The notes under the pieces: model-generated
What the model was told of the DNA's origin: nothing
Database searches by the model: none
The model's input: the letters and a program-made list of their open reading frames with translations, nothing else
Source of the DNA: Bryobacterales bacterium
GTDB lineage: Bacteria; Acidobacteriota; Terriglobia; Bryobacterales; Bryobacteraceae
DNA: 5,903 nucleotides
Assembly: GCA_025456495.1 (NCBI GenBank)
Contig: JALOKO010000385.1
Span: forward strand, 1-5,903
Direction of reading: 5' to 3'
Part shown: positions 1 to 5,903 of the stretch, piece by piece
Position numbering within the stretch: the first letter of the stretch is position 1
How the letters are laid out: every line of letters starts with the position of its first letter
Made by a program: the position numbers and the translations under genes

Positions 1-1
1 C

Positions 2-754
2 GACTCTGAAATCCAGTGCATGCTGATCCGGGCGCAGGAAATGGCGCGTTACGTGGAGAACGGCATCCTGGATGCTGGGCTCACCGGGCACGACTGGGTG
101 CAGGAAAACGATGCCAAAGTGGAGGTGCTCAGCAACCTCATCTACTCCAAGCAAAGCTTTCGGAATGTGCGCTGGGTGTTGGCTGTGCCGGAAAGCTCTG
201 ACATTCGTGGTGTGAAGGATTTGCAGGGCAAGCGGGTGGCCACGGAGTTAGTAAACACCACGAAGCGCTGGCTGGCGTCGCATGGCGTTGAGGCCCAGGT
301 GGAGTTCAGTTGGGGCGCGACGGAAGTGAAGCCGCCAGACCTTGCCGATGCGATTGTGGAGGTGACCGAGACGGGCTCGTCGCTGCGTGCGAATAAGCTG
401 CGCATCGTGGAGACGATGCTGGAATCGAACACACAGTTCATCGCCAACAGCGCAGCCTGGCAGGACGAGTGGAAGCGGCGCAAGCTGCAGGACCTCTTGC
501 TGCTGCTGGAGGGCGCCATCAACGCCCTCAGCAAAGTGGGGCTGATGATGAACGTGGAGCGCGCAAATCTGCCGAAGGTGCTGGAGGTGCTTCCGGCGCT
601 GAAGCAGCCCACCATCTCCAGCCTCAGCGACGAGCAGTGGGTGGCCATCAATACGATTGTGGAAGAGGTCACTGTGCGGCAGATCATTCCCCGGTTGAAG
701 GAAGCAGGGGCGCAAGGCATTGTGGAATACCCGCTGAACAAGATTGTGGTTTAG
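2..754 (+). CDS. hisG: ATP phosphoribosyltransferase, long form (5'-truncated)
   Basis: This is the first enzyme of histidine synthesis, which joins ATP and PRPP to give N1-(5-phosphoribosyl)-ATP in the cytoplasm. The reading frame is open from base 2 to the TAG at 752-754 (250 visible codons). Long-form HisG is usually about 290 residues, so roughly 40 N-terminal residues lie left of the window; the ATG at 20 is internal (codons for DSEIQC precede it in frame). Visible landmarks are MLIRAQEMARYVENG and LDAGLTGHDWV in the first domain, and the PRPP-binding segment EVTETGSSLRAN at about 359-394. The last 80 or so residues, ending IVEYPLNKIVV, match the ACT-like C-terminal domain of the long form. 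That form works without HisZ and is typically feedback-inhibited by histidine through this domain. The next gene starts 49 nt downstream. Family assignment is very secure; inhibition is inferred from the family. Confidence 0.97.
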   Translation, partial: DSEIQCMLIRAQEMARYVENGILDAGLTGHDWVQENDAKVEVLSNLIYSKQSFRNVRWVLAVPESSDIRGVKDLQGKRVATELVNTTKRWLASHGVEAQVEFSWGATEVKPPDLADAIVEVTETGSSLRANKLRIVETMLESNTQFIANSAAWQDEWKRRKLQDLLLLLEGAINALSKVGLMMNVERANLPKVLEVLPALKQPTISSLSDEQWVAINTIVEEVTVRQIIPRLKEAGAQGIVEYPLNKIVV

Positions 755-785
755 CCCGGGGCGGCTGAACGACAACCCACGAAAC

Positions 786-793
786 AGGGAAGG
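786..793 (+). promoter_or_regulatory. Ribosome binding site for hisD
   Basis: The purine-rich AGGGAAGG lies 10 nt before the ATG at 804 and supports that start over the in-frame GTG at 744, which would lie inside the end of hisG. It sits in the 49-nt hisG-hisD gap (755-803). I see no promoter or U-tract terminator in that gap, so the two genes are probably co-transcribed. Confidence 0.6.
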
Positions 794-1535
794 CAAACGA
801 AGTATGGCGATGATTCGCATTCTGGAAGCCTCGCAGGCCAAGCGATTGCTGCGGCGCAAGGCGGCTCGACTGGAAGAGGCCGAAGCGGTAGTGCGGCCGA
901 TTCTGGAAAACGTCCGCAAGCGCGGCGACAAGGCTTTAGTGGAGTACGCGCGCCAATTCGACGGGCTGCAGCGAAAGAGCGTCACGGTGCCTGTGGCGGA
1001 GCGGGAGGCGGCTGCCAAACGATTGAGCCGAGAATTTCGTGCGGCGGTAAAGACGGCATCGGCAAACATCCGCGCCTACGCCAGGATGCAATTGCCACCG
1101 GAGCGTAAAGAGACCGTCGCACCGGGAGTGGAACTCGGGCAGATCGTGCGACCGCTGGACACGGTGGCGGCCTACATTCCGTCCGGGCGTTATCCGTTGC
1201 CCTCCACGCTCTTGATGACGGCCATCCCGGCGCAAGTCGCAGGAGTACCCACGGTATGCGCGGCCACCCCGCGCGCCGTGGACGAGATCTTCGGCACAGC
1301 CCATCTACTGGGGGTTTCGCATGTCTTTCAGATGGGCGGAGCGCACGCCATTGCGGCCTTCGCCTTCGGCACCCGCACAGTGCCCCGCGCGGACCGCATC
1401 GTCGGGCCGGGCAGCATCTATGTGGCTGCCGCCAAGAAGCTGTTGGCCGGTGAGGTGGGCATTGACTTTGTGGCAGGCCCCACCGAGATCCTGCTGATTG
1501 CGGCTGAGGGTGATCCGCGCTTCCTGGCGGCGGAC

Positions 1536-1540
1536 ATACG
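1536..1540 (+). other. hisD: Deletion junction in hisD
   Basis: The conserved AAD codons end at 1535 and the conserved LAEAV codons, in another frame, begin at 1541, leaving only 5 nt between them. Intact HisD proteins that I recall have about 21-25 residues here, so roughly 58-70 bp are missing. Because the frame changes, the missing length must leave remainder 1 on division by 3. No long direct repeat is visible at the junction. Confidence 0.75.
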
Positions 1541-1974
1541 CTGGCTGAGGCTGTGGCGATTGAGATAGAAGCACAGTTGGCAACACTGCCCACCGCGGCC
1601 ACCGCGCGCGTGGCCATCCAGAAAAACAGCGCCATCCTTGTGGTGGAATCCCTGGACCAGGCAGTGGAGCTTTCCAATGAATTCGCGCCAGAGCACTTAA
1701 GCATCCCGTCGCGAGCGATGCTGAAGAAGATCCGCCATGCGGGTAGCGTGTTTGTGGGCGCGCACAGTCCTGAGGCAGCGGGCGATTACGCGGCCGGGCC
1801 GAACCATGTGCTCCCCACCAACGGCGCCGCGAGGCTGCGTGGCGGGCTTTCGGCGGCGGACTACGTGAAGGTGATCAGCGTGCAGGAGCTATCCAAGCAG
1901 GGGTTGGAGGGCATTCTGCCGGCCGTCACCACCCTGGCGCGCTCTGAAGGATTGGAAGCGCATGCGCGCTCCGC

Positions 1975-1979
1975 GGAGG
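1975..1979 (+). promoter_or_regulatory. Ribosome binding site for hisC
   Basis: A perfect GGAGG inside the end of hisD lies 9 nt before the ATG at 1989. It decides that start over the in-frame ATG at 1962, which would lie upstream of this site and overlap hisD by 35 nt. Confidence 0.75.
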
Positions 1980-1988
1980 TACGCTTCG

Positions 1989-3068
1989 ATGTCTGACGGC
2001 ACAAGAAACTCAACGGCGGTTCGGCCGCGCCGGGCGATTGAACGCATGGCGCCCTACCGCCCCCCCACAGGTGGTCGCACGGAACTACTGCGACTGGACT
2101 TTAACGAAAACACCGTGGGCTGCTCACCCAAAGTGACCGCCTTCTTCCAGGACGGTTTCCCGATGGGGCAGCTTCCCAGCTATCCCGAATATGCCGCCGC
2201 GCGGACCGAACTGGCGCGCTTCTTCGAGGTGAGCGAAGACGAGATGGTGCTCACCAACGGCACCGATGAGGCCATCCAGGTGGTGGTGAACACCTACCTG
2301 GACGCCAATCAGGAATGCCTGTTGATGCGGCCTTCCTACGCCATGTACCGCTTCTACGCCGAGGTGGCGGGCGCGTCCATTTACGAACTGGACTTCAACC
2401 CGGACACCCTGGCCTTTCCGTTGGAGCAGATGCTGGAAACCATCTCGCGCAACACCCGGTTGGTCATGCTGGCCAACCCCAACAACCCCACCGGAGGCGG
2501 CATCACACGCAGTGCGATTGAGCGCATCCTGGACCGGGCCACGCATGCGATGGTGCTGATCGATGAGGCCTACTATGAATTCAGTGGCGTCACGGCGATG
2601 CCCTTGCTGAAGGAGTATCCGAATCTGCTGGTGTCTCGCACCTTTTCCAAGGTCTATGGCCTGGCGGGCTTGCGCGTTGGGTGCCTGTTCACCCAGGCAG
2701 CCAACGCCGCGTTCCTCAGGAAGGGACAATCGCCCTACAGCGTGAATGCCGTGGGCGCCGCGGCGGCACGGGTGGCCGTTCAGGACCAGGACTTCATCAC
2801 CCGCTATGTCACGGAAGTGCTGGCGGCACGCGAACTCACCGAAGTGGGGCTGGATAAACTGCACGTGCCGTACTTTGCCAGCGATGGAAACTTCCTGCTG
2901 ATGCAGTTCGGTGAACGCGCCCAGCGGGTGGTGGCGGGCATGCGTGACAAGGGCATCCTGGTGCGCGACCGCAGCCACGAGATCCCCGGCGCGGTGCGCG
3001 TCACCATTGGTACGCGCGAACAGATGACGCGCTTTCTGACAGCCTTGCGCGAGGTGTTGGCGCAATGA
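1989..3068 (+). CDS. hisC: Histidinol-phosphate aminotransferase
   Basis: HisC is a PLP enzyme that transfers the amino group of glutamate to imidazole-acetol phosphate, giving histidinol phosphate. The 359-residue product has the family's usual length (about 350-370) and the fold type I aminotransferase landmarks. These are RLDFNENTVGCSP near the N-terminus, NGTDEAI at the cofactor phosphate region, NPNNPTG (Asn163-Gly169), LIDEAYYEF with Asp192 and Tyr195, and SRTFSKVYGLAGLRVG with the Schiff-base lysine at 221. The C-terminal RVTIGTREQM carries arginines of the kind that bind the substrate carboxylate. The start overlaps the hisD stop by 8 nt and the stop overlaps the HAD gene start as ATGA, so it probably depends on translational coupling. 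All expected key residues are present. HisC is similar to other class I/II aminotransferases, but the operon settles the role. Confidence 0.97.
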   Translation: MSDGTRNSTAVRPRRAIERMAPYRPPTGGRTELLRLDFNENTVGCSPKVTAFFQDGFPMGQLPSYPEYAAARTELARFFEVSEDEMVLTNGTDEAIQVVVNTYLDANQECLLMRPSYAMYRFYAEVAGASIYELDFNPDTLAFPLEQMLETISRNTRLVMLANPNNPTGGGITRSAIERILDRATHAMVLIDEAYYEFSGVTAMPLLKEYPNLLVSRTFSKVYGLAGLRVGCLFTQAANAAFLRKGQSPYSVNAVGAAAARVAVQDQDFITRYVTEVLAARELTEVGLDKLHVPYFASDGNFLLMQFGERAQRVVAGMRDKGILVRDRSHEIPGAVRVTIGTREQMTRFLTALREVLAQ

Positions 3069-3760
3069 AGAGCGTTCTGGTGTTCGATATGGATGGCGTG
3101 CTGGTGGATGTGACGGCATCCTATCGGGAAGCCATCCGCCAGACCGTGGAGCACTTCACCGGAAAGCCCGTGCAGCCAGGTGAGATTCAGGACTACAAGA
3201 ACGCGGGCGGCTGGAACAACGATTGGGCTCTCAGCCATCGCATGTGTCAGGACCGCGGCGTAGAACTGGGCTACGCAGCCGTGGTGGACCACTTCCAGCG
3301 GATCTTTCTGGGTACCCATTTCGACGGATTGATTCAGCGCGAAGTGTGGGCGCCCCGCACCGGACTGCTGCAGGCATGGGCAACGCGTTTTCAGCTTGCC
3401 GTGTTCACGGGCCGTGAGCACGCCGAAGCCATGCACACGCTGCGCCGTTTCGCGCCGGAGGTTCCGTTTCACCCTGTGTTGGGCGATGAGGACGTCACCC
3501 ACAAGAAGCCGCATCCGGAAGGCTTGCAGCGGATAGCCGCCCTGTACCCGGGCTCCAGGCTTACCTACATTGGCGACACGGTGGATGATGCGCGCTCCGC
3601 CAAAGCGGCGGGCGTTCGCTTTCTGGGCGTAGCCGACCCGAAGAACCCGCGGGTGGAGGAACTACGCGCGCTACTGTGGGCCGAGGGCGCGGTAGCCGTG
3701 GCGCCGGACCTGAACGAGCTGGACGCCGTCATCGATACAGACGCTGGAGACAACGCATGA
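3065..3760 (+). CDS. HAD-superfamily (subfamily IA) hydrolase, candidate histidinol-phosphate phosphatase
   Basis: This is a 231-residue cytoplasmic HAD phosphatase-like protein with all four HAD motifs. Motif I is FDMDGVLVD with nucleophile Asp8 and acid/base Asp10; motif II is FTGR with Thr115; motif III is the lysine of HKKPHPEG (Lys147/148); motif IV is GDTVDDARSA (Asp171, Asp174, Asp175). Residues about 15-95 form the probable helical C1 cap and include SYREAIRQTVEHFTG and YKNAGGWNNDWALS. That cap signature recalls the uncharacterised HAD-SF-IA-hyp1 (TIGR01548) group. It lacks the Cys/His zinc loop of the E. coli HisB N-terminal phosphatase. The gene is locked between hisC and hisB by 4-nt ATGA overlaps on both sides, with GAGG at 3051-3054 as a weak ribosome site. 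Position and fold fit the otherwise missing step, histidinol phosphate to histidinol. The HAD call is firm; the substrate is inference, and a housekeeping sugar-phosphate or phosphoglycolate phosphatase is an alternative. Confidence 0.9.
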   Translation: MKSVLVFDMDGVLVDVTASYREAIRQTVEHFTGKPVQPGEIQDYKNAGGWNNDWALSHRMCQDRGVELGYAAVVDHFQRIFLGTHFDGLIQREVWAPRTGLLQAWATRFQLAVFTGREHAEAMHTLRRFAPEVPFHPVLGDEDVTHKKPHPEGLQRIAALYPGSRLTYIGDTVDDARSAKAAGVRFLGVADPKNPRVEELRALLWAEGAVAVAPDLNELDAVIDTDAGDNA

Positions 3761-4344
3761 GATCCGCTGAGATCAATCGCATTACGCGGGAAACCCAAAT
3801 CCAAGGACGCCTGGTGATCGAGGGCCAAGGCAGCTACGACATTCACACCGGCGTACGCTTCCTTGACCATATGCTGGAGTTGTTCACCAAGCACGGCGGC
3901 TTCGACCTTGCCATCCGCGCTACCGGTGACCTGGACGTTGACCAGCATCACACGGTGGAGGACGTCGGCATCGTGCTGGGGCAGTTGTTCCAACAGGCGC
4001 TGGGCGATCGCAAGGGCATCAATCGCGCCGGCTACTTCGTGCAGGCCATGGACGAGACCCTGGCCGTGATCGCGGTTGACCTGGGCGGACGCCCCTACCT
4101 GGTGCAGGACGACAAAGTACGTACACGCCTGGTGGGCGATCTGCAAAGCGAACTACTGGAGGACTTTTTCCACGGCTTCACCGTCCATGCCCTGGCCAAC
4201 CTGCACCTGAAGACCATGTATGGCCGCAGCAATCATCACAAGGTGGAGGCACTGTTCAAGGGCTTCGCGCGGGCCATGCGCTTTGCTTGCTCAATGGACG
4301 AGCGATTGAAGGACCAGCTTCCTTCCACCAAGGGCCTTCTATGA
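3757..4344 (+). CDS. hisB: Imidazoleglycerol-phosphate dehydratase (monofunctional)
   Basis: HisB dehydrates imidazole glycerol phosphate to imidazole-acetol phosphate in a metal-dependent (Mn) 24-subunit enzyme. The 195-residue product matches the monofunctional IGPD length and has no fused phosphatase domain. Metal- and substrate-binding motifs are intact: LDHMLELFTKHGG (Asp37, His38, His46), DQHHTVEDVGI (His64, His65, Glu68, Asp69) and GRSNHHKVEALFKGFARA (His160, His161, Glu164). The N-terminus RITRETQIQGRL is the usual IGPD opening. The start overlaps the HAD stop as ATGA, with GGAG at 3746-3749 seven nt upstream; the stop overlaps hisH in the same way. The neighbouring HAD gene may supply as a separate protein the phosphatase that enteric bacteria fuse to this enzyme. 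Confidence 0.98.
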   Translation: MRSAEINRITRETQIQGRLVIEGQGSYDIHTGVRFLDHMLELFTKHGGFDLAIRATGDLDVDQHHTVEDVGIVLGQLFQQALGDRKGINRAGYFVQAMDETLAVIAVDLGGRPYLVQDDKVRTRLVGDLQSELLEDFFHGFTVHALANLHLKTMYGRSNHHKVEALFKGFARAMRFACSMDERLKDQLPSTKGLL

Positions 4345-4937
4345 TCGGGATTCTGGATTACGGTGCGGGCAACCTGCGTAGCGTGGAAAACACCTTGGGG
4401 GCGATTGGCTGTCCCTATCAGATGGTGCGCGACGAAGCCCAACTGGCGGCAGCCGACAAGTTGATTCTGCCCGGTGTAGGACATTACGGGCAGATCATGC
4501 GATCACTGGCGGCTTCGGGCTTGCGGGAACCGCTATTGCGGCGCATTGCCGATGGTGCACCGTTTCTGGGAATCTGCATTGGCATGCAAAGCCTGTTCAC
4601 ACACAGTGAAGAGGACGAAACCGTGGATGGCTTCCATCTCTTCCCGGGCATTGTGAAGCGCTTCGACGCGGACCTGCGCGTGCCTCACATGGGGTGGAAT
4701 GAGATCACCCCCCGCAAGAAATGCCTGCTGTTGCGGGACGTGCCCGCCAAGCCCTATGTGTACTTTGCCCATAGTTACTATGCGCCCGTGATTGACGCCA
4801 CGGGCGCGCATTGCGAATACGGCGTCCCCTATACGGCGCTGCTGGAACAGGACAACATCTACGGGGTACAGTTCCACCCGGAGAAGTCCGGCCCCATCGG
4901 AATGCAGGTCGTGCGGAACTTCGTGGAGTTAGCCTGA
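4341..4937 (+). CDS. hisH: Imidazole glycerol phosphate synthase, glutaminase subunit
   Basis: HisH is a class I (triad) glutamine amidotransferase. It hydrolyses glutamine and passes ammonia through a tunnel to HisF, with which it forms a heterodimer. The 198-residue product has the usual length. The triad is visible: Cys79 in LGICIGMQ, then His179 and Glu181 in QFHPEKSG. The N-terminal ILDYGAGNLRSV and the oxyanion-region PGVGHYGQ are standard. The ATG at 4341 is chosen over the upstream in-frame GTG at 4287 because it gives the family N-terminus, overlaps the hisB stop as ATGA, and follows AAGGG at 4330-4334. It ends in a TGATG shared with hisF, which suits equimolar production of the two subunits. 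Confidence 0.98.
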   Translation: MIGILDYGAGNLRSVENTLGAIGCPYQMVRDEAQLAAADKLILPGVGHYGQIMRSLAASGLREPLLRRIADGAPFLGICIGMQSLFTHSEEDETVDGFHLFPGIVKRFDADLRVPHMGWNEITPRKKCLLLRDVPAKPYVYFAHSYYAPVIDATGAHCEYGVPYTALLEQDNIYGVQFHPEKSGPIGMQVVRNFVELA

Positions 4938-5719
4938 TGCTGGCAAGACGCATTATTCCGTGCCTGGACGTCACCGCTGGTCGCGTCGTGAAGGGCGTAA
5001 ATTTCGTAAACCTGCGCGATGCGGGTGACCCCGTGGAGTTGGCGGACCGCTACAACCAGCAGGGCGCCGATGAACTGGTTTTTTTGGATATCACGGCGTC
5101 CTCGGATGCGCGCGATATCATGGCCGACGTCGTCGCCCGCACCGCGCGCAAGGTGTTCATCCCGCTTACGGTGGGAGGCGGCATTCGCGCGGTGGCCGAT
5201 GCCCGCACCATCCTGATGGCCGGCGCGGACAAGGTGAGCGTGAACACCGCCGCCATCCGACGGCCGGAACTCATCACCGAACTTAGCCAGGAGTTTGGCG
5301 CACAAGCTGTCGTGTTGGCCATTGACGCCAAACGCCGCAAGAACGCCGAGGGTTGGACCATCTACGTGCGTGGTGGTCGCGACGACACCGGCATCGACTG
5401 CGTGGAGTGGGCGCAGCGCGGCGAGGCCCTGGGTGCGGGTGAGATTTTGCTGACTTCCATGGATCGGGATGGAGTGCAGGAAGGCTTTGACTGCGCGCTG
5501 ACCGCGGCGGTATCCGCGGCCACCCGCATTCCCGTGATTGCCTCCGGGGGTGCGGGCAAGCCAGAAGACTTCGCCCGGGTGCTTACCGAAGGCAAGGCCG
5601 ACGCTGCGCTGGCTGCCTCTATCTTCCACTACGGCGCCTACACTGTAAGCGACCTGAAGCAGTTCCTGGACGGGCAGGGCGTTCCTGTGCGGCCAGCATC
5701 GATTGACTTGAGAGCCTGA
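4937..5719 (+). CDS. hisF: Imidazole glycerol phosphate synthase, cyclase subunit
   Basis: HisF is a (beta-alpha)8 barrel that uses ammonia from HisH to convert PRFAR to imidazole glycerol phosphate and AICAR. The 260-residue product is near the usual 250-260. Catalytic Asp11 (IIPCLDVTAGRVVKG) and Asp130 (VLAIDAKR) fall at the same numbers as in characterised HisF enzymes. Phosphate-binding loops TVGGGIR, KVSVNTAA, SMDRDGVQEGFD and IASGGAG are intact, covering both halves of the duplicated barrel. The ATG at 4937 shares one base with the hisH stop and follows GGAG at 4925-4928 by 8 nt. The open frame extends upstream to 4811, but only inside hisH. The next gene begins 38 nt downstream. Confidence 0.98.
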   Translation: MLARRIIPCLDVTAGRVVKGVNFVNLRDAGDPVELADRYNQQGADELVFLDITASSDARDIMADVVARTARKVFIPLTVGGGIRAVADARTILMAGADKVSVNTAAIRRPELITELSQEFGAQAVVLAIDAKRRKNAEGWTIYVRGGRDDTGIDCVEWAQRGEALGAGEILLTSMDRDGVQEGFDCALTAAVSAATRIPVIASGGAGKPEDFARVLTEGKADAALAASIFHYGAYTVSDLKQFLDGQGVPVRPASIDLRA

Positions 5720-5743
5720 CCGCGCGCAAACGTAACGAAGTGG

Positions 5744-5748
5744 AAGGA
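5744..5748 (+). promoter_or_regulatory. Ribosome binding site for the hisA-like gene
   Basis: AAGGA, within GGAAGGA, lies 9 nt before the ATG at 5758 in the 38-nt gap after hisF. It supports this start and continued co-transcription. No terminator hairpin is visible in the gap. Confidence 0.65.
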
Positions 5749-5757
5749 CCGTTCCCC

Positions 5758-5903
5758 ATGATTATTCCCTGCATTGACCTGATGGGTGGAACCGTTGTGC
5801 AACTTGTCCAAGGCCGAGAGAAGGCCCTGGAGGGAGAGCATCCCCACGTCATGCTGCAGCGCTTCGCCGGCTTCCCAGTCATCCAGGTGATTGACCTGGA
5901 CGC
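5758..5903 (+). CDS. hisA: HisA-like ProFAR isomerase (3'-truncated)
   Basis: Only the first 48 codons are in the window, and the frame runs open off the right edge. MIIPCIDLMGGTVVQLVQGRE matches beta-strand 1 of HisA, with the catalytic-type Asp7 in CIDL and the QG turn. VIQVIDLDA matches strand 2 (VVDLDGA in standard HisA). HisA isomerises ProFAR to PRFAR, the substrate of the HisH-HisF pair just upstream, so the context agrees. The segment between them (EKALEGEHPHVMLQRFAGFP) is unlike typical HisA, which carries a GDY...DP loop there, so this is a divergent member. HisF is excluded as the name because the CLDV...GRVVKG signature is absent and a complete hisF precedes it. The HisA/HisF fold is secure; hisA function is likely but rests on a short fragment. 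Confidence 0.8.
   Translation, partial: MIIPCIDLMGGTVVQLVQGREKALEGEHPHVMLQRFAGFPVIQVIDLD

Larger units (their letters stand above)
804..1996 (+). pseudogene. hisD: Histidinol dehydrogenase, frameshifted by internal deletion
   Basis: HisD performs the last two oxidations, L-histidinol to histidinal to histidine, using NAD+ and zinc. The gene is in two frames. The 5' part (804 to about 1538) encodes a normal N-terminal half, including YIPSGRYPLPSTLLM, QMGGAHAIAAFAFGT, DRIVGPG and AGPTEILLIA, up to DPRFLAAD. It then runs into nine out-of-frame codons and TAG at 1566-1568. The 3' part resumes one frame over, at about 1541 (LAEAVAIEIEAQL), and runs to TGA at 1994-1996. It retains the catalytic Glu-His of APEHL (1691-1696), the Asp of AGDYAAG (1784-1786), the His of PNHVLPT (1805-1807) and the C-terminal His (1961-1963). 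About 20-24 codons between the halves are missing; in intact HisD they carry the QAEH motif with two zinc ligands. A GTG at 1553 could restart translation of a 147-residue C-terminal piece, but that piece could not be active alone. It overlaps hisC by 8 nt. It may be a true null allele or a sequencing or assembly error. Confidence 0.93.

Noticed and set aside
752..770. Possible hairpin (AGCC...GGCT) just after the hisG stop as a terminator
   Set aside because: The stem is only about 4 bp and no T-run follows; continued co-transcription into hisD is more likely.
744..803. Upstream GTG start for hisD
   Set aside because: It would add 20 residues unlike HisD and overlap hisG; the ATG at 804 has a purine-rich ribosome site and gives the expected N-terminus.
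248..1069. Long minus-strand open frame opposite hisG/hisD (273 codons)
   Set aside because: It is antisense to two recognised genes, its translation resembles no family, and such frames are expected opposite GC-rich genes. The same applies to 2124-3119 and 4859-5629 on the minus strand.
1536..1568. Programmed ribosomal frameshift joining the two hisD halves
   Set aside because: No slippery heptamer or downstream pseudoknot is evident, and shifting frame would still leave out the QAEH segment, so the product would lack zinc ligands.
5758..5903. Second hisF copy
   Set aside because: The fragment has CIDL and VIDLDA like HisA, and lacks the HisF CLDV...GRVVKG signature.
1..5903. Mobile element, CRISPR, phage, toxin or defence genes
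   Set aside because: Nothing on either strand resembles these; the window is filled by biosynthetic genes with uniform composition and no repeats.

Overview
This window is a stretch of a histidine-biosynthesis operon, all on the + strand. In order it holds hisG (5' end cut off), hisD (broken by an internal out-of-frame deletion), hisC, a HAD-superfamily phosphatase-like gene, hisB, hisH, hisF and the first 48 codons of a hisA-like gene. Gene density is close to 100 %. The longest non-coding gap is 49 nt (hisG-hisD), and there are no RNA genes, repeats, mobile elements, CRISPR arrays or convincing terminators.

The DNA is GC-rich, with strong GC bias at third codon positions and clear Shine-Dalgarno motifs, so it is bacterial. 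A HAD gene between hisC and hisB, a HisG with a C-terminal regulatory domain, and an unusual HisA N-terminus remind me of Acidobacteriota (Solibacter/Bryobacter-like). That placement is from memory and is tentative.

Together the genes cover most of the pathway. HisG condenses ATP with PRPP. HisA would isomerise ProFAR to PRFAR. HisH and HisF make imidazole glycerol phosphate and AICAR, HisB dehydrates it, and HisC transaminates imidazole-acetol phosphate. HisD oxidises histidinol to histidine. The histidinol-phosphate phosphatase step between HisC and HisD has no classical gene here, and the HAD protein is the natural candidate. hisI/hisE are not in the window and may lie beyond the right edge. 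From hisD to hisF the genes overlap by 8, 4, 4, 4 and 1 nt, which suggests one transcript with translational coupling.

Three points deserve attention. First, hisD has lost about 58-70 bp encoding the conserved Q-A-E-H zinc-ligand segment and is frameshifted there, although both flanks are otherwise well preserved. Second, the HAD gene is a plausible non-classical histidinol-phosphate phosphatase. Third, the terminal HisA-like protein is divergent and follows hisF instead of sitting between hisH and hisF. I see no exotic or mobile system.
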